Positions 1 to 13,300 of a DNA stretch of 64,000 bases are shown here, one piece after another. Both the position numbers and the translations under genes were made by a program. Under the pieces are notes generated by a model. The model did not search any database. It was not told where the DNA came from and saw nothing but the letters and a program-made list of their open reading frames with translations. How positions within the stretch are numbered: position 1 is the stretch's first letter; each line of letters opens with the position of its first letter. This DNA comes from Tetrahymena thermophila SB210 (taxonomy: Eukaryota > Ciliophora > Oligohymenophorea > Hymenostomatida > Tetrahymenidae), in contig NW_002476335.1 in NCBI RefSeq assembly GCF_000189635.1, positions 372,001 through 436,000 on the forward strand, given 5' to 3'.

Positions 1-199
1 AATCTGTTTTTGGAACTTTTTATTTGCATGATTTGCATTTATTACCAAAAGGATCAAATCCTACTTTAGCTTTAGAACTTAATAGCATATTTTAACCTAT
101 TTTTCTACCTCCTTATTTTCCTTCACTTTTAGCTCCATCTTTCCAAGTATCTGGAGTGGCTAATTTATCTAACTTTTTTTCACACTTATCGCAAACCAT
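1..199 (-). CDS. CRIPT: CRIPT-like cysteine-rich protein (N-terminal part)
   Basis: The first 66 residues of a protein closely matching CRIPT (cysteine-rich PDZ-binding protein). It opens with MVCDKCEKKL, then has TPDTWKDGA at residues 15-23 and the GGRK block at 30-33, both hallmarks of the family. Zinc-binding CxxC pairs are visible at C3/C6 and C55/C58. The usual length is about 100 residues, so the C-terminal third lies beyond the window edge at position 1. In animals CRIPT is known from postsynaptic PDZ binding, and CRIPT homologues have been found in the minor spliceosome. A core RNA-processing role is the more likely one in a protist, but that is inference. Two in-frame TAA codons are read as Gln. 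Confidence 0.93.
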
Positions 200-952
200 T
201 TATTTTACTTTACTTTACTTTTCTTTTTTAATTAATTAACCTAATTATTTTTAATTTTTTCAATATAATCAAAAGTATTATTTTTCTACTAATTTAATAG
301 AGCAAGTTGTCTGTCTATGCTTATTAATCAAAAATTATAGACAATCAGGATTCTATTACCATATACAATTTTTGATGGTAAAACATAATATTAACTAAAC
401 AGTATATATTTTTATACAGTTAATAATATGAAAATTATTATTTAGTTATTAAAAATTTTGAATTGGATTTAAAAAATGTCATCAATATGAAATATAAAGA
501 TTTTTGAAATTTTGCATACAAAATAAATATTATTTGTTTTCAATAAAATATTCTAAACTTTGTACAATAAAATAAATTTGAACAATTTAATTATACAATA
601 AAATTATAAAAATTATAAAATAAACATATAAAAATATTTAAATAACTTAAGTAAAAAATAAATAAATAATTAAATAAATTTATTATGTTTAGTAAAAATG
701 ATAAATATCTATGTATTAAAAAAATATAGCTATCTAAATAAATTTATATTTAAGTAACTTTAATGAAAAATTATTTCAAATATGTTTAAAGTATGTTAGA
801 TTATGTGATGACTTAAAGCTAAATATAATCTTATAAGGTAAATGAAATAGTGTTTTTTATTAAAATTAAGTGAAAATTTATTTTAAAACTTTTTTTTAAA
901 TATTTCAAAAGCATTAATATTTATTTACAAAAATAGCTTTTTTACTCATAAA
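200..952. other. intergenic, no gene seen
   Basis: Very AT-rich spacer between the CRIPT start codon and the stop codon of the K+ channel gene. It must hold the CRIPT promoter and the channel's 3' end. No ORF with coding character or RNA gene is seen. Confidence 0.6.
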
Positions 953-3900
953 TCAAAATTAATAAATGTTTTTTTATTTAAAATTAGATTTTAAGCTGAA
1001 AGAATTCGAAATATGCTATTCACTTTCAATCTTTTCATTAAAGCTTGTGTGAAGCTATTAATTTTAAGCCATAAATGTATCGCCAATTAGAAAGTCTTAT
1101 GGATCTACTTTAGAAATTTGATCATTCTATGTTATTAACCTAGAAAAATCTGATTGTCTTTTAATAGTTTTATCAGCTTGATTTTAGGTATAACAAGATA
1201 TTTTTGATAATCTATTTTGAATCTTTGAATTTTTACTTGATTAATCATCAGAAATAAAAGACTCTTCTGAAATTTAATCACTTATTTTTTGAGTTTATAT
1301 TAACTTTTATTAATATAATAATTTTTGAGTAGCTAAATTATTTTAGGCTTGTCCCTTTTTATTTTAATTTTCTTATAAGTTTCCTTGGTCATTTTTTTTA
1401 AGCTATTTGAACTTATCTAATTAATCTTGTTGATGGTTGAAGTTGATTTATCCAAAGTTTGAAATTTAATTTTGGTTGCTCTAGAATTTTATTGCATTTT
1501 CGCGAAGATTTTTCTTACATTCCTTCAGATGCTTGGGAGGAAGGTTAATCTTATATACAATGAAATTTAAATTCCATTAAGGAAAGTATTTTTTAAAATT
1601 TCTCTGTTTATCAAAAATATCATTTTAGCTCTAATTTACAAAGAATATGGGCTAACGGGTTTATAAGTTACTGAGAGAGATTTCTTTAGGTTCAAAGCTT
1701 ACCCTTTTTATTTCTTGCTCCTATTTATTTTTGCTAACATATTATTACATAAACCCTAATAACTTTTGTTTCTTTTCTTAATTTTTAGCAATTACTTATT
1801 TTATGTTTGCATTCAGCTTACCTTTAATACACCTAGTACTTTACTTTATTATTTCGTTTTCATTTTGGAGCTTAATATTGCTATTTAATTTTAAAAAATT
1901 ATCTTCTTAACTATTGATTAAATTTTGTATTAATTCTTTCTGCTGAACATGAGATAAAATCTTAGACTTCCTCGATTCAGACATTTTATCATTGATAATT
2001 GATAAAGATTTAGGTATAGACCATCTAGCTTGATGATTCACATTTTAAGTTTAACTTAGTTGGGATTGTTAGTCTGATAGTGAAATTTAACTTGTATTAT
2101 TTAATTTACTTAATACATTTTGCTTGAGTTTAATAGCATTTATATTTTTATCTTTTTATGTATCAGACTCCTCATTTTAGTCTATGCAAGTAGAGCTTAT
2201 TATATGATTGTGGGTACCTTGTTATTCACTTTAATAATTTTATAACGTTGATCTCTTATTTCTTTATATCTAAGTTTCTTATTTATTCATATCGCTAGAG
2301 TTTTCAAGTTCCTCTATAAATTACACTTCTTTCATATTCTCAAATGAGGTTAATTAAAGTAGACTCAGCTTTCTTTAATTTTCTTCTTTTATTTTATCTA
2401 GATTTTAATCTGAGTTTTATCTTACAGTTTTCTTAGTTTTTTCTTTTAATAATGAAGTTTTACTTTCATTTGACTCCACTGAGTCTGTATTTGAAGAATC
2501 TGAGTGGGAACTTTATTCTGATATAGAACTTTCGCTATATAAATTACTATTTATATTTAAGAATACTTCTGTATATATCACCATTAATTCATTATTTTGT
2601 TAAAAATATTGGTATTAAGAGTTGTTGAGTATCTATAAATCAGCTAAGGAGCGAAATTTATGTTTGTAAAATCGTTCATGAGTCTATCTCTTTAGCTAAA
2701 TAAAATTTTCCTATGCAATAATATATTCAATCTGTGCTTCGTGATGAACTACTCTGCATTTATTAACTAAATGATCAGCTTTCCCACATGAGTAGCAAGA
2801 TAACCCTATTTTAAAAAGAAGAAAAAAATTATTAAAATCTAAATAAATTGAAGAAAGATTTATTATAATAAAAATTACCTATTTTGTGATACATAGACTA
2901 ATACAGCACCTCTTCTCTAATTTCACAGAACTGTTCATAATCTTCTTAATACTCTTAAAGTAGATTGATAAAGGAATTTCTATTTATACTTAATAGAGTA
3001 ACAAATCCTTAAGTCCTCACATTTACCATTCTAGGCTATCCTGTAAAGAAGCTGTAATGACCAAAAGATTACCCTGATTGAAGAGACTAAAGTATTTAGA
3101 CCTTTTTTTCACCACCAGGATAGCTTGCTTCAATGTATATTTATACTTACCCTGATGCAATAAAATAAATATTAGAGTCTCCTGTGTCGTTTTAGCGAAA
3201 TATTATTTCTTCAGGGTAGTAGCGCTTTTCTTTAATTATTGAAACAGTTCTTTCAAGAACAATATCGCTAAAGTTGTTTTTAAAAATAGGAGTATCAGAT
3301 AAAACAAGCTTATTGGCTTCGATTTATAGGCGCTGCCTTAAGTTTGAATTGAGCATTTCAATAATATTCTCTTCTTATTCAGTATTTCTTTCATCTGTAC
3401 CCTTCCATATATACTTTAAATATTGTTAAACTTCGTATTGCAAATCTCTGCTGATGTTTTTTTATTTCATATAATTGAAGATTATATTACTTTTTTGCTT
3501 ATTCAAAGTATTTTTTTATTGAATTTCATTAATGATATATCCTATTGAATTTACTGTATAGGCAAAAACACAGCAAGCAATAAAAAGAGTGAAAAGGCAC
3601 AATAAAACTTCATAACTATTTTGAGGGGTTATATCACCGTAACCAACAGTTATCATAGTAACAGATGAGTAATAAAATGCATAGAGATACTCTATTTTCC
3701 AAGAAGATTCCACCCCTTACTTAATAGTAAGCCAAGTTGGCAATTAATTGTCTACATAGATGGGAACTATTTTGGCTATACTAATCCACACACAAGAAAA
3801 CAAGTGCCCAACTAAAAGCATATTAAATAGTAATTTAAAAAGGTTAGTGAAGTGAGTAGTTTTAAGTTTATTGTTAATGTATTCTTCGATTTTATTAAAT

Positions 3901-4856
3901 ATCTTTACAATTTGACTTAATTTGAAAATAAAACCTATTACTGGGATAAAGTTATATGGTGATGTATATTCATTACTGACTTTGTCTGAAATGAAATAAT
4001 AGACTCCTAGACTAAATATTGTTAAAAAGTCTTTTATCATATATTTTTTTACATAATTTTTAAATATTAGTGATTTTTCAAACTTGTAATTTCCTTAACT
4101 GTAAAATCCTGTATTTAACTTAACAAAAATATCCAGTGTAAAAGATATGATGATTGATTGAAATATGTAGTCAGGAATGATTTATTGCATAGTTGATGCG
4201 AAGGATAATTTTAAGGAAATAGAAATTCCTAAAGTGAAATACTGAATAAATTAGAATAAGTCCCAAAGTAACAAAACATGACTCGCTGGGTTAAAAGTAG
4301 GAGTTTTAAAAATTTTATTTATTATTTTTTTTTATTTAGCTTTCATCCTTTGAGTGTAAGATCGATTATAGGTTTGAATATTTTTGTCATATATTTTACA
4401 TTATGAAGCTTTATCTTATATTAACGAAAAATGAGTTTCATTTAATTCCTTTTATCTTCTAGATTCTGTTTTAGATATGATTTATCTTAATCTCAGTTTT
4501 ATCCTCATCATATGAAAAAAATCTGTAAAATATTTCTCTTATTAATCTGAAGCATCTAAATTCTTTAATTATTCTGAATTTTAGCATGTAATTATTTGAG
4601 AAGCTCTATTCTTTATCATAAAGTTTGCTAGTACAGATTATTTTTAAGGAGGATTCTGCTTGTTATTTGCCTAATTGTTAGATAATTCATTGATAACATT
4701 TTCCTACGGCTTTAGCTTTCTCACCTATATGAGAGGTTAATTCTTGATATTCTAAAACACCTATGGTAAAACACTTTTTAATTCTTCGCTTTACTATGTT
4801 TTAATTTTTTTATTTTCAGGTTACTTCACTTTATCCACCCCTTCTTTGCTTATCAT
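953..4856 (-). CDS. K+ channel with cyclic nucleotide-binding domain and C-terminal zinc knuckle
   Basis: Exons 4856-2879 and 2805-953 (one 73-nt intron, 2806-2878) give 1276 residues. The start is the first ATG after an in-frame TGA at 4866-4868. Order: basic N-terminus; six-helix channel core with FNPASHVLLLWD before S1; pore TVGYGD at residues 403-408, the K+ selectivity filter; a C-linker; then a cyclic nucleotide-binding domain near residues 530-640 (IYFIASGQVQIYI, then SFGHYSFFTGQPRM). The phosphate-binding cassette keeps its Arg, but the usual FGE Glu is His. Directly after the intron lies a CCHC zinc knuckle, C663-C666-H671-C676, followed by about 600 Q/S/K-rich residues with predicted coiled coils. 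The family (EAG/CNG-like ciliate K+ channels) sits in the surface or ciliary membrane and is gated by voltage and/or cyclic nucleotides. A zinc knuckle on such a channel is unusual. Confidence 0.9.
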
Positions 4857-5534
4857 TTTGTTAAATCACTCTAAGTAGTATGTGCGTATTTCTGAATTTA
4901 ATTAGTAGAATTTGTAAAAAATAAATTAACTTCTTTTAATATAATAAATAATTAGGCTTTCTATATGAAATTTACATAAAGAAAAACTTGTAATTTTTAT
5001 CTACATTTGAAATATTTTTTAAATCATTTTCATTACTTAATTGTCTCTATAACTCAGCCTACTTTTTTTAATTATTTATCGAAAAATAACACTAAACAAA
5101 AGAAGCATAAATATAGTTTTATATTTTTATTCAATCGTTAATTTTTCTTATTATTTTCAGCAAATTTATATTAAAATAATTCTAAAATTAAAGATCTTAA
5201 AATATTTTCGAAATCAAAATTAAAAAAAAGAGTAAGTAAGTTCGTGAGTAAATAAGTAAGTAAGTAAGCAATCAGTCACATTTGAAACGTAAAAAAAGAT
5301 GAAAAATTATTTTTTGTTGTTGTTGTTATATTGAATCAGATTAAATGTTTTAGAAATTATATATAACATATAAATGGTACGTACATATTTCTTGAGAAGA
5401 ATATTTTTTTTTAGTTGCTTAGAAATTAGAAGTAAGAATATTATTCTAATCACTAGCAAAAATTATGTTATATTAGTGATATACTTTTTGATTTTTATTT
5501 TAAATCAAAGTATAAATTCTAGTACTTTTTGTTT
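4857..5534. other. intergenic with microsatellites
   Basis: Spacer between the K+ channel start and the pyrophosphatase stop. It holds an imperfect AGTA tract (5231-5269) and a short TTG run (about 5315-5327). The open frame that starts at 5374 on the plus strand lies mostly opposite the pyrophosphatase gene and is a shadow. Confidence 0.6.
5231..5269. repeat. imperfect AGTA tetranucleotide repeat
   Basis: About nine AGTA/AAGT-type units, interrupted by a TTCGTG block. A simple-sequence repeat downstream of the H+-pyrophosphatase gene. Confidence 0.8.
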
Positions 5535-7842
5535 TCAAGCAGCTTGGCAACCAGTAGATCTAGGAGAGAAAGTGCATTATAATAAAGCAGTACTGTCGAA
5601 GAAGTTAGCGAAAACCAAAGAGAAAATGGCAGAAAGCTTGATAAGAATGTTAAGGGCGGGACCAGAGGTATCCTTGAGGGGATCACCGACGGTATCACCA
5701 ATAACGGCAGCCTTGTGTTCATCAGAACCCTTACCAACAGTTTAACCATCTTCATTTTTGTATTTACCACTTTCAATGAACTTCTTGGCATTATCCCAAG
5801 CACCACCAGCATTAGCACTGGAAATAGCCATAGAAACACCAGAAACCAAAATACCGGGTAAAACACCAGCAACAGCGGTAGGACCGAAGAAGAGACCAAC
5901 AACGAAGGGAGTACCTTTTTATTTTAAATTAATAAATTTTATTTTTGCTTGATTAAAATACCAAAAAATATTTACCGATAACGATGGTAGCGGGAAGGAA
6001 CATTTCAGAAATAGAAGAGGCAGTAGCAATCTTGATACAGTTTTCATAGTTAGGAGGAGTAGCACCAGTGAGGATACCAGGATTGTCACTAATTTACTTT
6101 CTGACTTCAGTGACCATTTCTTAGGCAGCCTTAGCGACAGACTTCATAGTAAGGGCAGAGAAAGCGTAGGGTAACATAGCACCAATCAAGAGACCAGAGA
6201 AAATGAGGGGATTGTTAACATTGACACCAGTTTCGGGGTTAATACCGTGCTTGTTGTTAGGATCAGAAGATCTAGTGATGAAGGCACCATATAAAGAGAG
6301 GGAGACCAAGGCAGCAGATCCGATAGCGAAACCCTTACCAATGGCAGCAGTGGTGTTACCAGCAGCATCGAGTTAGTCAGTTCTTTGTCTGATATCATGA
6401 CCCATTTCGCACATTTCGACGATACCACCAGCATTGTCGGAAACAGGACCGTAAGCATCGATAGCAAGACCAACGGCCATGGTGGAAAGCATACCGAGAG
6501 CACCAAGAGCAATACCAAACATACCAAGAAGAGTGTGGCAAATGAAGGCGGTGATAGCAAGGAAAATAATGGGGATAATGGTAGAGAGGTGACCGAGAGC
6601 CAAACCTTAGATGATATTGGTGGCAGCACCAGTAGAGCAAGATCTAGCAACTTACTTAACAGGGGAGTATTCGTAAGAAGTGTAGTATTCGGTGATGTAA
6701 CCAATGATCATACCAGACCAGAGACCAGCCAAACTGCAGTAGAAAGCGTGGATGGGAGCTCTTTCTTCAATACCGAAGAAGTAGATTCTGTCGGGAAGAG
6801 AAATGTAACCAGCGAACCAGAGAGCAGGAGTGGCAAGGAGGGTGGAAACGAGTAATTGGATGGAAAGAGTCTTTTGGACAGCAGCGAGGTCGTTGTTACC
6901 CTTGTGGTGAGCGAATAAGGTAGTAATGATAGAAACAATAATACCGAAGGCAGTGATGAGCAAGGGATAGTATAAAGCTTAAGGTTGGTAGTAGAAAGTA
7001 GGAGAGCTAGATCCAACAACCAAAGCAGCACAAGTAGCTTCAGCGAAAGAACCGAACAAGTCAGAACCCATACCAGCAATATCACCAACGTTGTCACCGA
7101 CATTATCAGCAATAGTAGCGGGGTTATTGGGAGAGTCTTCAGGTAAGTTCTTTTCAACCTTACCGACCAAATCAGCACCGACATCAGCAGCCTTAGTGAA
7201 AATACCACCACCGACTCTACCGAAGAGAGCGATAGTTGAACCACCCAAACCATAACCAGCAATGCATTCATACATCTTGGTGTAGTCAGAGTAATCGCTG
7301 CCAACGTACATGTTGGTGTAGAGAGCGATTAAGACGGTAATGGTCAATAAACCCAAAGAGGTCAAGGAGAAACCCATAACTGAACCAGCTCTGTAAGCAA
7401 CGGAGAAACCCTTGTACATTTGCTTGGCAGCTTCAAAAGCGGTTCTGTAGTTAGAGAAGACAGCAACTCTCATACCAATGAAACCAGCTAACATGGAGGT
7501 GAAACAACCCAACAAGAAGGCACCAGTGGTCCAGAAGTTTCCAATCTTTTCTTCAACGGCCAAGAAAATAACGATAGCCATCAAGAATGAGAAAACGAAG
7601 ATATACTTGTATTCTTAGAAGAGGAAAGTGTTAGCACCATCTTCAATATGCTTGGCAACCTTCTTCAATAAGTAAATGTTGTGGGGTTAGATGTTATCTT
7701 CGAATTGGTTATTAATGTCGGAAGAAGTGAACTTCTTTTCAACCTTAATAGAGGCAACTGCGATAGCGTTGTAGATGGCGTAGAGGAGACCAACTAAACA
7801 GCAGTTACCAATGATTATGAGTGATATTTCAGCAGAAATCAT
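5535..7842 (-). CDS. vacuolar-type H+-translocating pyrophosphatase, K+-dependent type
   Basis: Exons 7842-5976 and 5914-5535 (61-nt intron) give 748 residues, the normal length for a membrane H+-PPase. It hydrolyses pyrophosphate and pumps protons into acidic compartments (acidocalcisomes, contractile vacuole or vacuolar membranes). The signature [11 protein letters not shown] is at residues 220-230, NVGDNVGD at 247-254, and [19 protein letters not shown] near the C-terminus. The motif [10 protein letters not shown] (495-504) has Ala499 where K+-independent enzymes carry Lys, which marks the K+-stimulated class. About 16 membrane helices are expected for the family. Codon use is strikingly different from the neighbours: many C- and G-ending codons and few reassigned Gln codons, typical of highly expressed ciliate genes. 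The first ATG gives [12 protein letters not shown], a membrane helix. Confidence 0.97.
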
Positions 7843-10368
7843 TGATTTGAGCTCAACCTATTTCTTTTAATATTTCTTATTTAATTTAAAATTTATTGAT
7901 TATGACCTTTATTCAGATATTTTTTCTTTCTAAATCCTCTATCTTCAATCAGCTGCTGAAGAAAATTAATAAAAATAAATTAACATTGAAAATTTTATAG
8001 ATAAATAGATATTAATTATGCATATGTAATACTATAAAAATTCAATCAATAAATAAAAAACAAATTAATTAGTTTTCAATCCATTTCTTTCTTTCTATCA
8101 TTCAATTAATCTATTTATCAGTCAAACTTATTTTTTAAGTTCTTTTATTTGATATATGCTTTTCATGAGTATGTTTATATGCTGACCCTTATTTTGCTAA
8201 TTAAATTGAAATATCTAACTAACTAACTAACAAACAAATAAATAAATAAATCACTTTAGAGATTTCCCCACTATATTTTTATTCAAAAATACAAACAAAC
8301 ATTTTCTAAATTTTCCCTCGTTGTATTTTCTTCAAAAATCTTTTAATCAAAAACATAATTTAATCATTTTCAGACTTTTAGGCATTAAGATATTTCTTTG
8401 TCCGCTTTTAACTTTCAACTTGTTTCCAAGCCACATTTTTTCAAAAATTAAATTTATTTATTTAATAAGCTTCATAATATCTTTGAGAAATATAAATCTA
8501 ACTATTTATTTATTCTTCAGATATTTTTATTTACAAAATAAAAATAATTCTATTTGTTTAATGGAGACTCAAACCTATTAGAATTGATGTATTTTTTTTT
8601 AAGTAAACTGCTTTCAGTCTTAGAGCCACTTATTTATTTTTTTATTTTTTATAGTTTTGCTATTTAAATTCGAAAAATTAAAACTCCTTTCGCATCTACT
8701 TGTAAAATTTTATTAGTACCTCAAAAATTAATAGAAAGATAGATATCTTTTAAAATATTTATTGTATAGATGAGGAAAAATATAATACATTTTATTATTT
8801 GAGTTTGTTAATTTATATTAATTCTTTTCAAAGAAACAAATTTAAACAAAGTTAAAAGAGAAATATCTTTGCATCTTCTTTTTTTCAAAAATATCTCTTG
8901 CTAGAATAAAAAAATGATCTAAAAATTAAATGAATTTTTATTAAAATATTCAAGTTCTAAATTTTCTAGAAATATTGTAAATAAAATGATATTTTGAACA
9001 TGCAAAATATTATAAAATGTATATTTAAGTATTTTAAAATTAAATTTTAGATGTAGCATTCTTAAATTTTTACTTTAGTTTAGTTTTGTTTTTTAAAATA
9101 GAAAATAAATTTTGCTAAGCTAAAAAATTTATTTGTTTTATTAAAAATGTGGTCTAAACAAGCAAAAACAATTAAGATAAAGTTTAAATATTGATAAATT
9201 AAATGCAAAATCTTTAAAATATTTTAAAATTTGTAATATCTTCTACTCATCTCTTTTAGATCTTTTAGATATTTTGTATAATATATTTATTTATTCTGTA
9301 TCTTAATAAAAATTTATTTCTGATGGTTTTCTAAAATTTCTAAGATCCTTAAATATCTTTAAATTTATTTATTTATTAATCAATAGATGTTATTTGTTCA
9401 TTATAAATATTTTTTATTTTAAAAAGATTTGATTTTCATAATTAGTTGAATGAATAATAAATGAATTCTTCATTATTATTATTCTATTATAAAATATTAT
9501 ATACCTTAATTCTTATTTATTACTTTTTTTGGTGATATCAAAGTTTAATAAGTATATTCTTATTTAATTCTTTTATTCAGTTTTTTTTGGTTGTATTTCC
9601 TTATAAAATTTAAATGAGGAAAGAAGGTAGATAGCCAAAAAATTCTTATTAAAATAAGAATTATATTTATTTGAATAAAGAATATTTAATTTTTTATATT
9701 CTGCAATATAAATGCATTATTAACTCAAATTTATTAAAAAACAAAAATTAATAATTAAAATTTAAATTAATTTTTAAAAAATTAATTTATAAAATGTTTA
9801 ATTAAAAAATATTGAAATATTAAATTTTTTTCTAAAATAAGTTTTGTTTAAATTTATCATAATATAATTAATTTAAATGAAGGGTTATTGTAAATTAAAA
9901 TTGTCTAATATTTGTAGTTCAATTTATTTTAAGCAAATTTGCTTAATTTTAAGTAAATTTCAAAATTAAATAAAGATTTAACTGAAAATTAAAAAGTACC
10001 TTTTTTTTATCATAAACTATAATTTTTGAAATAGTATTTTTTATTTACTATTTTAACCAGAAATTCTGTGCCTTCTTTAAAACTATCAATTTTATAATTT
10101 AATAGCTACATTTACTTCAAGTGCTAGTTTTTGAAATAGTTTTTTACCAAAAATTTCAAATCTATTGATTTTTTTCATATAATTAATTTTTTTTAAATTT
10201 CATTTGGTTTGAGTTAGATAATAGTTAATAGAACTAGTTCATAAGATTATTAAAAAGATTGGTTTAAACATTCATAGTAAATTAGAACTGGATATATTTT
10301 TTTGAATAGTTTTTCAGTCTATTGATAAGAATCCTATATATTAGTATTATAATTAAAGAGTATCTAGA
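7843..10368. other. long intergenic region, divergent promoters
   Basis: About 2.5 kb of AT-rich DNA between two divergently transcribed genes, the pyrophosphatase (minus) and the LRR-ankyrin gene (plus). It must carry both promoters. An 86-codon frame at 8321-8581 starts with TTG, is low-complexity and is not convincing. No RNA gene is seen. Confidence 0.55.
8215..8252. repeat. CTAA/AAAC/AAAT microsatellite
   Basis: Three to four CTAA units run into AAAC and then AAAT units, upstream of the pyrophosphatase gene. Simple-sequence repeat. Confidence 0.75.
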
Positions 10369-13300
10369 ATGAAAAATAGTCAAGAAGTTAAAAAACCTGA
10401 GCATTCTTAATTATAGTAAACCTCTTATCAAGCTTCATCATAATCTTAGGTTTCATAAATAGGAAGTTTTGGAGTTAATGGAAATTTTAACAGTATTAAT
10501 ATAAAAAAATTGGTTTAGTAGAGTAATAATTATTGGCATGCAGAGAGAAATTTTTTTAATTCTGATAAAAACAGGAATGGAATTGATGAATTAGAGAGAA
10601 TGGCTAATTCTATAGAGAATATTCTCACTCCAAAAGGAAACTTTAAATAATAAGAATTGAATAAATATGCATATGAAAGTGATTAAAATATATTAAACAC
10701 TTCAAATTTTTTGCATAGAGATTCATTTTGTGCTGATATGCATGAATGGCCTGACTAGTCGATTGATGAAAGAGAAAATGTAATGTAAAATTATGAAAAA
10801 AGGAATATCTATACTCATAATATTGGAGTTGGTTAAAAGAAGAAATCAGAAGAAAACTTTGATAACATCACTGGAATAATTTCAAATACTGCTTAAAGAA
10901 GTTTAACAAATTAGGCTAATAAAACTAATGAAGGAAATCATAGAAGAATATAAAGTGTATAAAGTGATATAAAGACAACGCAAATATAGAATAACTTAGG
11001 TACTAAACATAATTTACCTCATGGATAACATTTAGGATAGGGATAAAATAGTTTAAGTAATATCAGTTTAAATGGTACAACTAATTTAAACAGTTAAAGC
11101 TCAGGAAATATAAATGCAATTATGTCTAATCATAAAAATAATCAAATGAAAAACACAATGATGGTGAATATGAATGTTAATCGAAATTATATAAATAATG
11201 CGAATAATAATCAAAATAATATGAATTCAAATAATATTCCTAATTAGGCAAGCAATCAAAATTATTGTTCCAATCAGACAGGTTTTTCATAAAAAAAGCT
11301 GCAAGATATCACGTTTTCTTTTAATTATGTAAAAAAAGGTGCATCATCGATTTCTAAAAATATATTTTCTTTTAATACATCCACTCTTCAAATAGTTGAT
11401 CTATCTTTCAACAAATTTAGAGATATTCCTGCAGAAATATTAGATTTCCCTAATCTAAGAGTACTAAAATTAGATACTAACTTAATTAAAGTTCTAAATC
11501 CTGACTTATTTCTCAAAGTAAAATTAGAATATTTCTCTATAAGCAATAATTTGTTATTTGAAATACCACAATTAATTACTCAATGGAGTGAAACCTTAAA
11601 ATATTTAGATGTCTCTTTAAATAGAATAGAAGAATTATCTGTTTTACCCTCCTTAAAAAGATTATAATCACTTCACATTCACAACAATGACTTTAGGTTT
11701 ATTCCTTGCATGATTTCTAATTTTGAAAATTCGCTTTTAGAGCTTAGCCTTGACTGGTTTCAATATACAAACCCTCCTCTTTAGTTGAGATAGAGTGGAT
11801 TACATGGTGCAAAAATTATCTAAAAGCTAATGCATTTTTTGAAAATGTATTCTAAATAAGATAATTCCATTTAGTATATAATTTAAAAGTATAGATATTC
11901 ATCTTAAAAACAAGACTGTGCAGATGTTAACTTTATAGAGGTTGTTGCTTATCTCAGTAATTAAAATATCCCTTTTGACATAAATTTTAGAGATCCAAAA
12001 GACAGCAATAAGTGCCTATCTCATAAGGCAGCTGAAAGAGAAGAAATTGGATGTTTAATTTCCATTTTGGAAAAAGAGTACAACTTAATTAATGCTATTG
12101 ATAATGACAACCACACTCCTCTTTCTCTAAGTATCCTCCATGAAAAATTCTTTAGCGCAAAAACACTTATTTCAAATGGAGCCAACGTAAACTTAGGAGG
12201 TTCTTAATATGGAACTTGTTTGAATTTAGCAACTATAAAATATTAATATTACTTAGTTTAAGATTTACTGAAGAGAGGAGCAAATCCGAATGGAGCAGAC
12301 AATGAAGGAAACACTCCTCTTCATTACATAATGACTATTTTTCATAGAGATAAATCTTACTCTTCAAAGATATGTGACCTCTTACTTTAATTTAGAGCTG
12401 ACCCAAACATTAAAAACAAAGATGGTTGGGCTCCTATTCATTTAGTTGCACGAAGAGGGTAATCAGATGCCTTCGAATATATTTAAACTTACAACAAGTA
12501 TTTGACAGAAAATAATTACTAAAATAAAAGACTTCCAGAATTTGCAAATCTTCCTGGCGTCAAAGACGGAAGTCTAATGAACTAATAAAAGACATTAAAT
12601 ACAATAATTTAACTGAAAGATTCATAAAATGTTTCAGGTTGTTTATAATATATGCCTTTTCACATAAATTTGAAAGGAGGAAAGGATAAGTAATCACCTT
12701 TGCATATCGCTTGCATGCACAGCTGCTATGACATAGTTAAAGAACTCCTCGAGAGCGGAGCAGATATCTTTTCAAGGAATTTAAACAATAAAACTCCTCT
12801 CCATTTGTGCATGAAGGATAATTATCTTTATAAACTGTTGAAAATGAAAGAAAGCGAAATTTTTTACTAATTTTATTCTTTACACAGACAAATATAAATT
12901 ACCTCACCTACACTTTACACTTAAGAAACTCCTATCAAAAATAATATATTAAATAGAACTAACACTTAGTAATCTTACAATTTACAGTCTTCTAAAAGAT
13001 AATTGTTTTAAGAAAATCAGCCAATTTAATCAAATAACAATACTAACTAGCCTATTTTAAATTCGTAGTAAAAAGCTGGAACTAATCATTCTAATATGAG
13101 TTTGAGTAGCTTTAACGCTTAGTAATAGGGCCAATAGCAAAATATAAATAAAAATAACTTTTCTAATTAAGCTTTATAAGTGGCTAATATAATTTAAAAT
13201 AATTTAGGCTAACTTGTTAATTAAAATAATCAAGTTATGCCAGGTAACGACCAAAAAAATTCACAATCTAATAGTGATTTTATCAGACCTAATTCTTTAT

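Noticed and set aside
3100-3150. Possible GTAAGT intron in the K+ channel gene
   Set aside because: Reading straight through gives a correct nucleotide-binding domain (ASGQVQIYIEASYPGG), so it is exon.
5374-5745. Plus-strand open frame of 123 codons
   Set aside because: Its second half is antisense to conserved pyrophosphatase codons; shadow frame.
6385-6855. Long plus-strand frame of 156 codons
   Set aside because: Entirely antisense to the pyrophosphatase; openness comes from the opposite strand's biased codons.
8321-8581. 86-codon plus-strand frame
   Set aside because: Starts with TTG, composition equals intergenic AT-rich DNA, no motif.
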